A stretch of DNA of 64,000 bases. It comes from Bacteroidales bacterium. Lineage in GTDB: Bacteria; Bacteroidota; Bacteroidia; Bacteroidales; JAGOPY01. The notes under the pieces are model-generated. The model made no database searches and had not been told where the DNA came from. It worked only from the letters and a program-made list of their open reading frames with translations. This document shows, piece after piece, positions 15,998-24,226 of this stretch (positions are counted from its first letter, which is position 1; each line of letters starts with the position of its first letter). Position numbers and translations under genes: made by a program. The stretch lies in contig JALNZD010000019.1 in the NCBI GenBank assembly GCA_023229505.1, positions 6,927-70,926 on the forward strand, in the 5' to 3' direction.

Positions 15998-17314
15998 ATG
16001 GGACTATCATCAGAAATGAAAAATTTGAGTGAAGATATACTTGCTTCATTCAAAAATCGTATCAAAGAAAATGAAGAGCTTGTAAACGATGTGCAAAAAA
16101 CCCTCGACGGATTTAGGAAGGATCATCAGGAAATGGCCGCTGTTTTAAACGCCAAAGCTGCGGCTCTGAGAAAAGGTCTTGCAACCGGGGAAAAAGAACG
16201 GCTGAATACCTTCAATGAATTAATGACCGGCATCCATCGCACGATCGCCTCCATCCAGAAAGAAGTGGTGGCAATTCAAACTTCCACCTTCAACATGATC
16301 AATGAATTCACAACCGACAGGGCACAAATGGCTGACGAGTTGAATAAATTCTTTGCACAGGGCAGGGCCGACAGGATGCAAAACGAAAAAAACAGGATAA
16401 AGGAATTTGATGCCCTCATGAATAACATCAACGACGAAATCAAAAGCATAAACGAAGAGGTTTTGAGCATCTTCAAAAATACCAACGATATGCTCGGAAA
16501 GTTTGAGAAGGAGCATCTGGAAATGTCGGCTGAGCTTAGAGCAGAACTGAGTAAAAACCTGGCTGAAAGAGTTGAATATACCAGAACCTTGCTGAATGGG
16601 TTTCAGAAAAGATTATCGGAAATCAGCAAAGAAAATCAAAAAATGGCTCAAAAGTTAAGAAAAGATCTTGCCAATGGCGGAGTAGAAAGACTTAACGATT
16701 ACAATGATATAATGAAAGGAATCCATGTGGCAATTAAAGGAATCCGTAAAGAAGTAAAGGATATCCAAAAAGCCACTGCCGAAATGCTTGGTGAATTTTC
16801 ACAAGGCAGAGGCCAGGCCTCGGCTGAGTGGAACAAGATGCAGGACGCCATTGCTCAATTAAGGGAAACAGGCTTTGTCAAGCCGTCTAAGGAGGCAGTA
16901 AAGAAAGTTGAAAAGAAAGAAGCAGTAAAGGAAGCCCCGGTTGAAGCAGTAAAGGAAACCCCGGTTGAAGTAGTAAAGGAAACCCCGGTTGAAGTAGTAA
17001 AGGAAACCCCGGTTGAAGTAGTAAAGGAAACCCCGGTTGAAGTAGTAAAGGAAACCCCGGTTGAAGTAGTAAAGGAAACCCCGGTTAAAGAAGAACCGGC
17101 TTTTACCTCATTTCAAGAAGAGCCAAAGACACTGGAAGAGAAAGTATTGGATTATATCAACAAGCATCCCAAGGGTGTGAGAATTTCGGAAATGGAACAA
17201 CCTCTTAGCAAAACCAGAATGAAATTGGGGTTTATTGCCAAAAACTTACTGGATGAAGGAAAAGTACTGAAAATTAAAAACATTTACTACCCAAAAACCA
17301 GGCGTGAAAGATAG
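15998..17314 (+). CDS. GvpC-like gas vesicle protein with repeat linker and C-terminal winged-helix-like domain
   Basis: This 438-residue protein has about 3.5 helical repeats of roughly 65 residues (about 35-290), each with a pattern like F-x-x-x-R-x-x-M-A-x-E-L. That fits the amphipathic repeats by which GvpC binds and stiffens the vesicle outer surface. Residues about 308-364 are seven copies of an 8-residue unit (VVKETPVE). The last 60 residues (EKVLDYINKHPKGVRISEM and on) look like a small winged-helix domain and are not part of classical GvpC. A strong Shine-Dalgarno (AGGAGG at 15985-15990) precedes the ATG. Confidence 0.75.
   Translation: MGLSSEMKNLSEDILASFKNRIKENEELVNDVQKTLDGFRKDHQEMAAVLNAKAAALRKGLATGEKERLNTFNELMTGIHRTIASIQKEVVAIQTSTFNMINEFTTDRAQMADELNKFFAQGRADRMQNEKNRIKEFDALMNNINDEIKSINEEVLSIFKNTNDMLGKFEKEHLEMSAELRAELSKNLAERVEYTRTLLNGFQKRLSEISKENQKMAQKLRKDLANGGVERLNDYNDIMKGIHVAIKGIRKEVKDIQKATAEMLGEFSQGRGQASAEWNKMQDAIAQLRETGFVKPSKEAVKKVEKKEAVKEAPVEAVKETPVEVVKETPVEVVKETPVEVVKETPVEVVKETPVEVVKETPVKEEPAFTSFQEEPKTLEEKVLDYINKHPKGVRISEMEQPLSKTRMKLGFIAKNLLDEGKVLKIKNIYYPKTRRER
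16921..17088 (+). repeat. 24-nt tandem repeat, seven copies, in the GvpC-like gene
   Basis: Seven consecutive 24-nt units (16921-16944, 16945-16968 and so on to 17088) encode the VVKETPVE linker. The middle copies are identical and the first, second and last carry point changes. Identity at the DNA level suggests recent expansion. The number of copies may vary between strains without breaking the frame. Confidence 0.95.
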
Positions 17315-17376
17315 CGGATTCAAAATATGCATTTAATTATTAAGTTACTTATCTAAATTATCAAACAGAGAAGATC

Positions 17377-17688
17377 ATGGCAAAAATAATCAGATGTGTA
17401 TTTTGTAGTGGAACGGGAAAGGATCCCTTCGATTTACTCTCTCCAATATCACATTGCCTGGTTTGTAACGGCACGGGGCGGGTTGAAGTTGATGAACCCA
17501 TGAAAAAATGTGTTTTTTGTTCGGGTACAGGTAAAAACCCGCTTGGAGCCAGGGTTCCGTGCATCGTATGTGGAGGCAAGGGAAATAATCACTGCGAAAG
17601 TAACACAAAATGTACGCAATGCAAAGGGACGGGAAAATCAAGCGATGGCCTGCCATGTACCCGTTGTGGAGGCAAAGGATTGAATTGA
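17377..17688 (+). CDS. Stand-alone DnaJ-type zinc-finger protein
   Basis: This 103-residue protein is built almost entirely of six CxxCxGxG-type motifs (CVFCSGTG, CLVCNGTG, CVFCSGTG, CIVCGGKG, CTQCKGTG, CTRCGGKG). They are the zinc-binding repeats that DnaJ uses to hold unfolded substrates. It has no J-domain. A J-domain occurs instead fused to a GvpF/L protein in the same cluster (23185-24225). It is probably a holdase for hydrophobic Gvp proteins, which is inference from family and location. Confidence 0.85.
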   Translation: MAKIIRCVFCSGTGKDPFDLLSPISHCLVCNGTGRVEVDEPMKKCVFCSGTGKNPLGARVPCIVCGGKGNNHCESNTKCTQCKGTGKSSDGLPCTRCGGKGLN

Positions 17689-17704
17689 CAATGGATTATA
17701 CCCA

Positions 17705-17890
17705 ATGAACAATGCCGGAAACAATATCAGGAAGAGTTTGCTGAAAAGCCAAGAAGCATTAAATAGGTTTAAAGCCAGGAAGGAAGCCTTTTTACTTGCA
17801 AAGGAACAGATAACAAAGGATATTGAGAAGGCAAGGAACATTTGGAAAAACACTTTGGAACAATTACCCAACCAGGAATTTAATCAATAA
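17705..17890 (+). CDS. Small helical protein of unknown function
   Basis: This 61-residue, charged, probably fully helical protein (MNNAGNNIRKSLLKSQEALN...) lies 16 nt after the zinc-finger gene and 27 nt before gvpN. I do not recognise the family. Tight packing in the operon supports it as real. Confidence 0.6.
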   Translation: MNNAGNNIRKSLLKSQEALNRFKARKEAFLLAKEQITKDIEKARNIWKNTLEQLPNQEFNQ

Positions 17891-17917
17891 TTCATTAACT
17901 CATCAACCAAACCTACC

Positions 17918-18835
17918 ATGAGCAACAACAATGAAATGAACACCGTACTTGAACTAAGGCCAATGTCTAATTTTGTTGAAACTGATTACATTAAAGACAT
18001 TACAAGCCGTGGCCTTACCTACATAAAAGCGGGATTTCCGGTGCATTTCAGAGGCCCGTCGGGAACCGGGAAAACAACGATGGCCATGCATCTGGCAAGT
18101 AAAATCGGAAGGCCGGTGGTTATCATTCATGGCGATGCCGAGTATAAAACTTCCGATCTCATCGGCAGCGAACAGGGTTATAAATATAAAAAGCTGGACG
18201 ACAAATTTATTCATTCTGTCCATAAATATGAGGAGGACATGACTAAACAGTGGGTGAATAACCGTTTAACCATCGCTGTTAAAAATGGTTTCACACTGAT
18301 ATACGATGAATTTACACGTTCACGTCCTGAAGCAAATAATATACTGCTACCCATCCTGCAGGAGAGAATGCTGAGCACATCGGCAGCAAAAGAGGAGGAT
18401 TACTATATGAAGGTGCATCCTGAATTCCGTGCCATCTTTACTTCAAATCCTGAAGAATATGCCGGCGTTAACCGGACCCAGGATGCCCTTCGCGACAGAA
18501 TGGTTACCATGGACCTCGATCATTTCGACTATGAAACCGAATTGCAGATTACCAGAGCAAAATCTAACCTTTCGCTAAAAGATACTGAAATAATAGTTAA
18601 AATTGTCAGAGGCTTGCGCGAATCGGGGAAAACTGAATTTGACCCGACCATTCGTGGTTCCATCATGATTGCAAAAACACTGGCAACTTTAAAAACAACA
18701 CCATCGAAATCCAAAAGTGTATTCCGAAAAATTTGCCAGGATATTCTCACTTCCGAAACGAGCCGGATTGGCTCAAAAACCAACCAGGAAAAGGTAAAGA
18801 CAATTGTTGATGAACTTATCGAACAATATTCCTGA
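17918..18835 (+). CDS. gvpN: Gas vesicle AAA+ ATPase GvpN
   Basis: This 305-residue MoxR-type AAA+ ATPase has Walker A GPSGTGKTT (46-54), then VIIHGDAEYKTSDLIG, a Walker B region (FTLIYDEFTRSRPEANN) and a sensor region with TSNPEEYAGVNRTQDALRDR. Family members are required for full-size gas vesicles and probably remodel wall or surface proteins. It lies in the middle of the cluster with the usual neighbours. Confidence 0.95.
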   Translation: MSNNNEMNTVLELRPMSNFVETDYIKDITSRGLTYIKAGFPVHFRGPSGTGKTTMAMHLASKIGRPVVIIHGDAEYKTSDLIGSEQGYKYKKLDDKFIHSVHKYEEDMTKQWVNNRLTIAVKNGFTLIYDEFTRSRPEANNILLPILQERMLSTSAAKEEDYYMKVHPEFRAIFTSNPEEYAGVNRTQDALRDRMVTMDLDHFDYETELQITRAKSNLSLKDTEIIVKIVRGLRESGKTEFDPTIRGSIMIAKTLATLKTTPSKSKSVFRKICQDILTSETSRIGSKTNQEKVKTIVDELIEQYS

Positions 18836-18874
18836 TTTCGCAATAAAACGCCCCATCAACCAATCCATAATATT

Positions 18875-19189
18875 ATGCCAATTTCAAGTGCAATAAAAGG
18901 ACTTCAGAGCATCAAAAGCATGCAGAATGTCGTCAAATCGGGTATCCCCAACAAGGAGGAATCAGATTTCATTAAATTGTATCTCTTCGAAAAAGAAAGA
19001 ACCCGGTTGAAAAGTGAAGAAATAAGGATTCTATTAAGGCTTGAAATCATTCAAAACCGATTGAAGGAAATTCAGGCGTACAATGAGGAAAAAGCAGGAC
19101 AGATGAATGTTCCTGACCCGGTAGAAAAGAGTAAAAAGTCCAGGAAGGACGATAAAAAAGATTGGAAAACCATGTCAATAGATTATTAA
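18875..19189 (+). CDS. Coiled-coil protein of unknown function in the gas-vesicle cluster
   Basis: This 104-residue protein has a helical segment (FEKERTRLKSEEIRILLRLE, about 50-70) and a basic tail. There is no recognised family. Its stop is 14 nt before the gvpJ ATG, so coexpression with gvpN and gvpJ is likely. It could occupy the place of small accessory Gvp proteins. Confidence 0.6.
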   Translation: MPISSAIKGLQSIKSMQNVVKSGIPNKEESDFIKLYLFEKERTRLKSEEIRILLRLEIIQNRLKEIQAYNEEKAGQMNVPDPVEKSKKSRKDDKKDWKTMSIDY

Positions 19190-19203
19190 AAAAACAATGT
19201 ACT

Positions 19204-19503
19204 ATGGCTGAAATGACCCATGCGTTACAAGCGACCAATCTTGCCGATATTCTCGAAAGAGTACTCGACAAAGGGATCGTTATTGCAGGTGATATCAAAA
19301 TTCAGATAGCGGATATTGACCTGTTAACCATTAAAATCAGGTTGCTTGTGGCTTCGGTCGACAAAGCCATGGAGATGGGAATTAACTGGTGGCAGGAAGA
19401 TACCTATCTCTCGACGAAAGCCAGGGAAAAAGAGCTGATGCAGCAACAGGAAACTTTGGAGGCCCGCCTGCAAAAACTGGAAGCACTCAATAAACCTTTA
19501 TAA
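19204..19503 (+). CDS. gvpJ: GvpJ, minor GvpA-family wall protein
   Basis: This protein has 99 residues from the ATG at 19204. The upstream in-frame ATG at 19162 would overlap the previous gene and adds residues not seen in the family. It shows the GvpA/J core (TNLADILERVLDKGIVIAGD, IADIDLLTIKIRLLVASVDK) and the GvpJ-specific extension GINWWQEDTYLS. GvpJ probably helps nucleate the conical cap during early vesicle assembly. Confidence 0.92.
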   Translation: MAEMTHALQATNLADILERVLDKGIVIAGDIKIQIADIDLLTIKIRLLVASVDKAMEMGINWWQEDTYLSTKAREKELMQQQETLEARLQKLEALNKPL

Positions 19504-19532
19504 CTGTTATGAACCGTAAAACAGGATGAAAA

Positions 19533-20051
19533 ATGGAAAAAGATAACAACAAAAAGAAAAAGGACGAAGCCGATTTTAACCTTTTCGGACTTGGCGGTCT
19601 GTTCAAAGGCATCGAAAAACTGGTTGACCTTGCCGGGAAGCTCGAGGAAAAGGGTGGCATCAGCAAGGAAGGCGAGATCAATTTTGATCATATTAAAAAA
19701 GGAATGAAAGGTGTTTATGGCTTTACCATCAACACGGCAGGCGGAGGTGTCCCAAAAGTGGAGACTTTCGGGAACATAAAAAAAACACCCGAAGGGCCTA
19801 AAGTGGATGAAGAGCGGGAACCGATAACCGATATCTTTGATGAAAAGGATGAGATCGTTGTTATTGCCGAAATGCCGGGAATAGAGGAAAGTGACCTTGA
19901 AATCGACCTGAAGGAAGATATCCTTGAAATTTCGGCTGTAAGCAAAAACAGAACATACCGAAAAGAATTGCTACTCCCGGCTAAGGTAATCAAATCAAAT
20001 CTAATGCACAAATTCACCAATGGCATCCTTGAGATCAGGATAAAAAAATAA
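19533..20051 (+). CDS. gvpH: GvpH-like Hsp20/alpha-crystallin protein
   Basis: This 172-residue protein has a glycine-rich N-terminal region (FGLGGLFKGIEKLVDLAGKL) and a C-terminal alpha-crystallin domain from about residue 90 (EKDEIVVIAEMPGIEESDLE, then ISAVSKNRTYRKELLLPA). GvpH proteins are small-heat-shock-like chaperones of gas-vesicle clusters. It sits 6 nt before the Get3-like ATPase gene. Confidence 0.9.
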   Translation: MEKDNNKKKKDEADFNLFGLGGLFKGIEKLVDLAGKLEEKGGISKEGEINFDHIKKGMKGVYGFTINTAGGGVPKVETFGNIKKTPEGPKVDEEREPITDIFDEKDEIVVIAEMPGIEESDLEIDLKEDILEISAVSKNRTYRKELLLPAKVIKSNLMHKFTNGILEIRIKK

Positions 20052-20056
20052 ATGTC

Positions 20057-21010
20057 ATGGCACTTGCTGGCTTAGAAAACAACGACCTTAAACTCATCAT
20101 TTTCGGCGGGAAAGGTGGTGTTGGAAAAACTAGTTGTGCCATTGCCACAGCACTGGCGTTGTCTGAAAATTTCAAAACGCTGCTCATCTCCACCGATCCT
20201 GCCCATTCCGTGTCGGATTGCCTCGAACAGCAGATTGGCTTTAAAGTTCAGGAAGTTGCCGGCCATAAAAACTTAGCCGCAATTGAGGTTGTTGCCGACG
20301 AAGCACTTTCAAGGTTTAAAACGGAACATCAAGGCGAATTGAAAAAACTTCTTGAAACCTCCACAAATCTTGACAACGAGGACATTGATGAGATGCTGAC
20401 TTTGTCGATACCTGGTATTGATGAGGTGATGAGCTTTAAAACGATTATTGATTTTATTGAGGAAGGACAATACGATAAATATGTTGTAGATACAGCGCCA
20501 ACCGGTCACGCCATGCGACTGATCTCATCGCCGAAACTGCTGGATGAATGGATAAAGGTGGCAGTCAGAATGAGATGGAAATACCGCTATATGATCACCA
20601 GTTTTTCGGGGTCCTATCAACTGGATGAGGTCGATAGTCTTTTACTGAGCTTGAAAAAAACGGTAAAAAGAATCGAAAACCTGTTGCGTGATAAAACCAA
20701 ATGTGAATTTATCCCGGTATGTATCCCCGAAGCGATGGCCATTATGGAAACCGGCCGGTTGCTATCAGACTTACGCAAATCTGAAATAATTGCACGGCAG
20801 ATCATCGTGAACAATGTGATGGTTTCGGAGGAGTGTGGTTTTTGTAAACGAAGAAAAGCTGGCCAATTGAAATATATTCAACAGATAAGTGAAATTTTTA
20901 ACTATTTGAACAAGGTTGAAGTACCGGTGTTTGCTGAAGAGATCAAAGGGCTGAAAGCATTGAATCAGTTGAGGATGTATCTTTTTGGTGATAAACCCAT
21001 CAATCCATAA
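20057..21010 (+). CDS. Get3/ArsA-family ATPase
   Basis: This 317-residue P-loop ATPase has the deviant Walker A GGKGGVGKTS (17-26), the switch I region STDPAHSVSD and the switch II-like VVDTAPTGHAMRLI. A CGFC pair (Cys260 and Cys263) matches the zinc-clasp CxxC by which eukaryotic and archaeal Get3 dimerises. Get3 shields hydrophobic tail-anchor segments. In this cluster it may handle the very hydrophobic GvpA/J subunits, which is inference. It shares a compact junction (3 nt) with the CDC48-like gene. Confidence 0.88.
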   Translation: MALAGLENNDLKLIIFGGKGGVGKTSCAIATALALSENFKTLLISTDPAHSVSDCLEQQIGFKVQEVAGHKNLAAIEVVADEALSRFKTEHQGELKKLLETSTNLDNEDIDEMLTLSIPGIDEVMSFKTIIDFIEEGQYDKYVVDTAPTGHAMRLISSPKLLDEWIKVAVRMRWKYRYMITSFSGSYQLDEVDSLLLSLKKTVKRIENLLRDKTKCEFIPVCIPEAMAIMETGRLLSDLRKSEIIARQIIVNNVMVSEECGFCKRRKAGQLKYIQQISEIFNYLNKVEVPVFAEEIKGLKALNQLRMYLFGDKPINP

Positions 21011-21013
21011 ACC

Positions 21014-23173
21014 ATGACCATAATCAAAGACGAAATAGTATTGCGTGTAAAAGAAGCCCCGGTAAGGGATGTGGGAAGGGCTATTGCCAGGATCGATCCA
21101 AAAGATATGAAGTTGATCGGCCTGGAAAGTGGCGACGTGATCGTTATTGAAGGCAAACGTGCCACACCTGTCAAAATCATGCCATGTTATCCCGAAGACA
21201 GGAATAAGAGTATTATTCAGATTGACGGGATTACCAGGGAAAATGCACAGGCTGGCATCGATGAAAAGGTGAAGATCGTTAAAACCACCTGCCGGCAGGC
21301 TGCAAAAATAAAACTCAAGCCCGATACAAAATCCGGTTCTTTGTTCAAGGCCGATGACGCCAAATACATTGGTTCGCTCATCAATGGCCTCCCGGTGACA
21401 AAAGGAGATAAAGTGAGGGCCACCCTGTTTGGTTCCCGGTCGGTGGATTATACGATAACCGGCACCAATCCGGAAGGCGTGGTGCTGATACACCCCAATA
21501 CCGCGTTTCAACTTGAATTGGCAAAGCAGGAGGGGGAAAGCAAAAGAAAGGTTTCCTACGAAGATATCGGTGGACTTGGTAATCAAGTTCAACGAATCAG
21601 GGAGATGATTGAGCTCCCATTAAAGTATCCCGAAATTTTCGAACGACTTGGTGTTCAGGCTCCCAAAGGCGTATTTCTGTATGGCCCTCCGGGAACCGGG
21701 AAAACGCTCATCGTTAGAGCGGTGGCTCATGAAACGGATGCCTATTTTATCAACATCTCCGGCCCAGAGATCATGGGGAAATTTTATGGGGAAAGCGAAG
21801 GCCGGATAAGGAAAATTTTTGAAGAGGCTCAGCAACATGCACCCGCCATCATTTTTATTGATGAAATAGATGCCATTGCGCCAAAGCGGGAAGATATGGG
21901 CGGCGAAAAACAGGTTGAAAAGCGTGTTGTAGCCCAACTATTATCGCTTATGGACGGATTGGAATCGAGGGGGAAGGTTATAGTAATTGGCGCAACAAAT
22001 ATTCCTAATTCCATTGATCCGGCATTGAGAAGGCCGGGACGTTTTGATCGCGAAATTTCTATCTCCATTCCTGATAAAAAAGGCAGGCTCGAAATTCTTC
22101 ACATCCATACCAGGGGCATTCCCTTGTCGATGGATGTAGATATGGAAAAACTGGCGGAAATCACCCACGGTTTTGTGGGCGCCGATTTGGAAGCTTTAGC
22201 CAGGGAAGCCGCCATGACTGCTTTGCGGAAAATACTCCCGCAAATCGATTTCGAGATGGCCGAAATCCCTTACGAACTTTTGATGTCGCTCGAAGTGACC
22301 ATGGATAACTTTCTTGACGCGATGAAAGAGGTGGAGCCTTCGGCCATCAGGGAAGTATTTGTGGAGGTGCCCGATGTGAAATGGGATGATGTCGGCGGCC
22401 TTGATGAAATAAAAGAGGCTTTAAAGGAAACGGTGGAATGGCCATTGAAATATGCCGACCTGTTCAAAAAAGCCGATACCAAACCACCCAAGGGAATTAT
22501 CCTTCACGGGAAACCCGGCACAGGCAAAACATACCTGGCAAAAGCGCTGGCAAGCGAAAGCGGCGTCAATTTTATCTCTGTAAAAGGTCCCCAGATTTTG
22601 AGCCGCTATATCGGGGAGTCGGAAAAAGGGGTGAGGGAACTCTTCAGAATGGCAAAACAGGCATCGCCTTGCATCTTGTTCCTGGATGAAATTGACAGCC
22701 TTACCCCCAGGCGAAATAATGACAGCTCAGGTTCCGGGGTGATCGAGCGGGTGATCGGCCAGTTCCTTACCGAAATGGATGGCATTGAAGACATGAAAGG
22801 CGTTATTGTGCTGGCTGCAACCAACAGGATCGATTTAATTGACCCGGCTTTGTTAAGAAGCGGCAGGTTCGATCTGATATTCGAATTGCCACTTCCCGAT
22901 TTACTAACCAGAGAGAAAATATTCGACATCCATACCCGGAATAAACCCCTTGGTAAAAAAGTAAACCTGAATAAACTGGCGCTGAAAACCGACACCCTGA
23001 CAGGGTCCGATATCGAATTTATTTGCCGGAAAGCCGCTATGCTTGCCATTCGTCAATTGATTGATAAAAACCGTGAGAAGCCGTCTGAAATTTTCGGTGA
23101 CATCAGCATCCTTGAAAATCACTTTGAAGAAGCCATACAATTGGTGTTAAAACAAAACGCAACTAAAAAATAA
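21014..23173 (+). CDS. CDC48/VAT-like double AAA+ ATPase
   Basis: This 719-residue protein has an N-terminal CDC48-type domain (residues 1 to about 180, beginning with LRVKEAPVRDVGRAIARID) followed by two AAA+ modules. D1 has Walker A GPPGTGKT (224-231) and Walker B IIFIDEID (about 279). D2 has GKPGTGKT (499-506) and ILFLDEID (about 555). Both modules keep the second region of homology with R-x-G-R-F-D. CDC48/p97 unfolds or extracts proteins from complexes and is typical of archaea and eukaryotes. Its place between the Get3-like gene and GvpF/L genes suggests quality control or disassembly of vesicle proteins. Confidence 0.93.
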   Translation: MTIIKDEIVLRVKEAPVRDVGRAIARIDPKDMKLIGLESGDVIVIEGKRATPVKIMPCYPEDRNKSIIQIDGITRENAQAGIDEKVKIVKTTCRQAAKIKLKPDTKSGSLFKADDAKYIGSLINGLPVTKGDKVRATLFGSRSVDYTITGTNPEGVVLIHPNTAFQLELAKQEGESKRKVSYEDIGGLGNQVQRIREMIELPLKYPEIFERLGVQAPKGVFLYGPPGTGKTLIVRAVAHETDAYFINISGPEIMGKFYGESEGRIRKIFEEAQQHAPAIIFIDEIDAIAPKREDMGGEKQVEKRVVAQLLSLMDGLESRGKVIVIGATNIPNSIDPALRRPGRFDREISISIPDKKGRLEILHIHTRGIPLSMDVDMEKLAEITHGFVGADLEALAREAAMTALRKILPQIDFEMAEIPYELLMSLEVTMDNFLDAMKEVEPSAIREVFVEVPDVKWDDVGGLDEIKEALKETVEWPLKYADLFKKADTKPPKGIILHGKPGTGKTYLAKALASESGVNFISVKGPQILSRYIGESEKGVRELFRMAKQASPCILFLDEIDSLTPRRNNDSSGSGVIERVIGQFLTEMDGIEDMKGVIVLAATNRIDLIDPALLRSGRFDLIFELPLPDLLTREKIFDIHTRNKPLGKKVNLNKLALKTDTLTGSDIEFICRKAAMLAIRQLIDKNREKPSEIFGDISILENHFEEAIQLVLKQNATKK

Positions 23174-23184
23174 ATTCAGATCGC

Positions 23185-24225
23185 ATGGCAACAAAAGGGA
23201 TATATATTTACGGGATTGTGCCGAACTTTTACAGTACGGATATGTTTAGATCATTGGAGAATTCAGGGGTTTATGCCATCACTTTTCAAAACATATCTGC
23301 CATTGTTTCCGACAGGAATAGTACACACCTCGATTATTTAGACAGGGAATCCCTGGGATATTTGCTGGTTCATCATCAGAAAACGATTGAAGATCTCATG
23401 GGGAAAGGATTCGCCATGCTTATCCCTATGCGGCTCGGCACGATTGTAAGCTCAAAGGAAGAGGTTTTTAAAATACTTGCAAACGGCTATGATTTAATTA
23501 TCGATACCCTGAAGAAAATCGAACACCTGACAGAAATTGACCTTGCAGTGACCTGGGCAGATTTTCCTGGTACCCTCAAAGAGATCGCTGGCCATCCAGA
23601 CATCATAGCCATAAAAGATGACATTCTGAAAAAAGCGGACACGCTGTTAAAAATTGACCAGGTGAAAGTGGGGATGCTGGTTCAGGCAAAATTAAAAGAA
23701 AAAAACACAAAGGTTGAATTGAATATTCTGGATTCTTTGTCACCAATCAGTCTCGATATAAAAACCCATGAGGTGATGAACGACGAGATGGTTACCAATT
23801 CCGCGTTTCTCATTAACAGGAATAATAAAGAAAAATTTGAACAGGTAATGGATCAGCTTGATGAAGAATACAAGGGGTTGTTGAACTTCAAATTGGTAGG
23901 GCCTCTGCCGTGTTATAGTTTTTATACTATTGAAGTAAAAGACCTGAATTCTGAACAGGTGGAACAGGCCAGAAAAGAGCTTGGACTGAGAGAAGAAACA
24001 TCGGAATCTGAAATAAAAAAAGCATACCTGGAAAAAGCAAAATTATTTCATCCCGATGCACATCCGGACAATGGCGACGAAGAAAACTTCAACAGGATCA
24101 ATAAAGCCTATAATACATTGCTTGATTATTCAGTGTCGGCAAGGCAATCTTCGAAAGATGATTTAATATCTCTGGCAAAAGAAAAAGTGATTGAAAATTT
24201 GATTCTGGTAAAAATAAAGGAATAA
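23185..24225 (+). CDS. GvpF/L protein fused to a C-terminal J-domain
   Basis: This 346-residue protein starts with a GvpF/L domain (residues 1 to about 248; IYIYGIVPNF, LIPMRLGTIVSS, TNSAFLINR, VGPLPCYSF). From about 255 to 315 it continues with a J-domain: ARKELGLREETSESEIKKAY, then LFHPDAHPD with the diagnostic HPD at 289-291. The HPD motif activates Hsp70 (DnaK), so this protein may recruit DnaK to nascent vesicle proteins. It is the first of five GvpF/L genes here, and the ATG of the next gene lies 1 nt after its stop. Confidence 0.92.
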   Translation: MATKGIYIYGIVPNFYSTDMFRSLENSGVYAITFQNISAIVSDRNSTHLDYLDRESLGYLLVHHQKTIEDLMGKGFAMLIPMRLGTIVSSKEEVFKILANGYDLIIDTLKKIEHLTEIDLAVTWADFPGTLKEIAGHPDIIAIKDDILKKADTLLKIDQVKVGMLVQAKLKEKNTKVELNILDSLSPISLDIKTHEVMNDEMVTNSAFLINRNNKEKFEQVMDQLDEEYKGLLNFKLVGPLPCYSFYTIEVKDLNSEQVEQARKELGLREETSESEIKKAYLEKAKLFHPDAHPDNGDEENFNRINKAYNTLLDYSVSARQSSKDDLISLAKEKVIENLILVKIKE

Positions 24226-24226
24226 T

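Noticed and set aside
20057..21010. Arsenite-efflux ATPase (ArsA) as the function
   Set aside because: It is a single-domain protein with a Get3-like CxxC, and there are no arsenic resistance genes nearby.
20771..21592. 273-residue minus-strand ORF across the Get3-like/CDC48-like junction
   Set aside because: It overlaps two strongly supported genes and has no start signal or recognisable domain.
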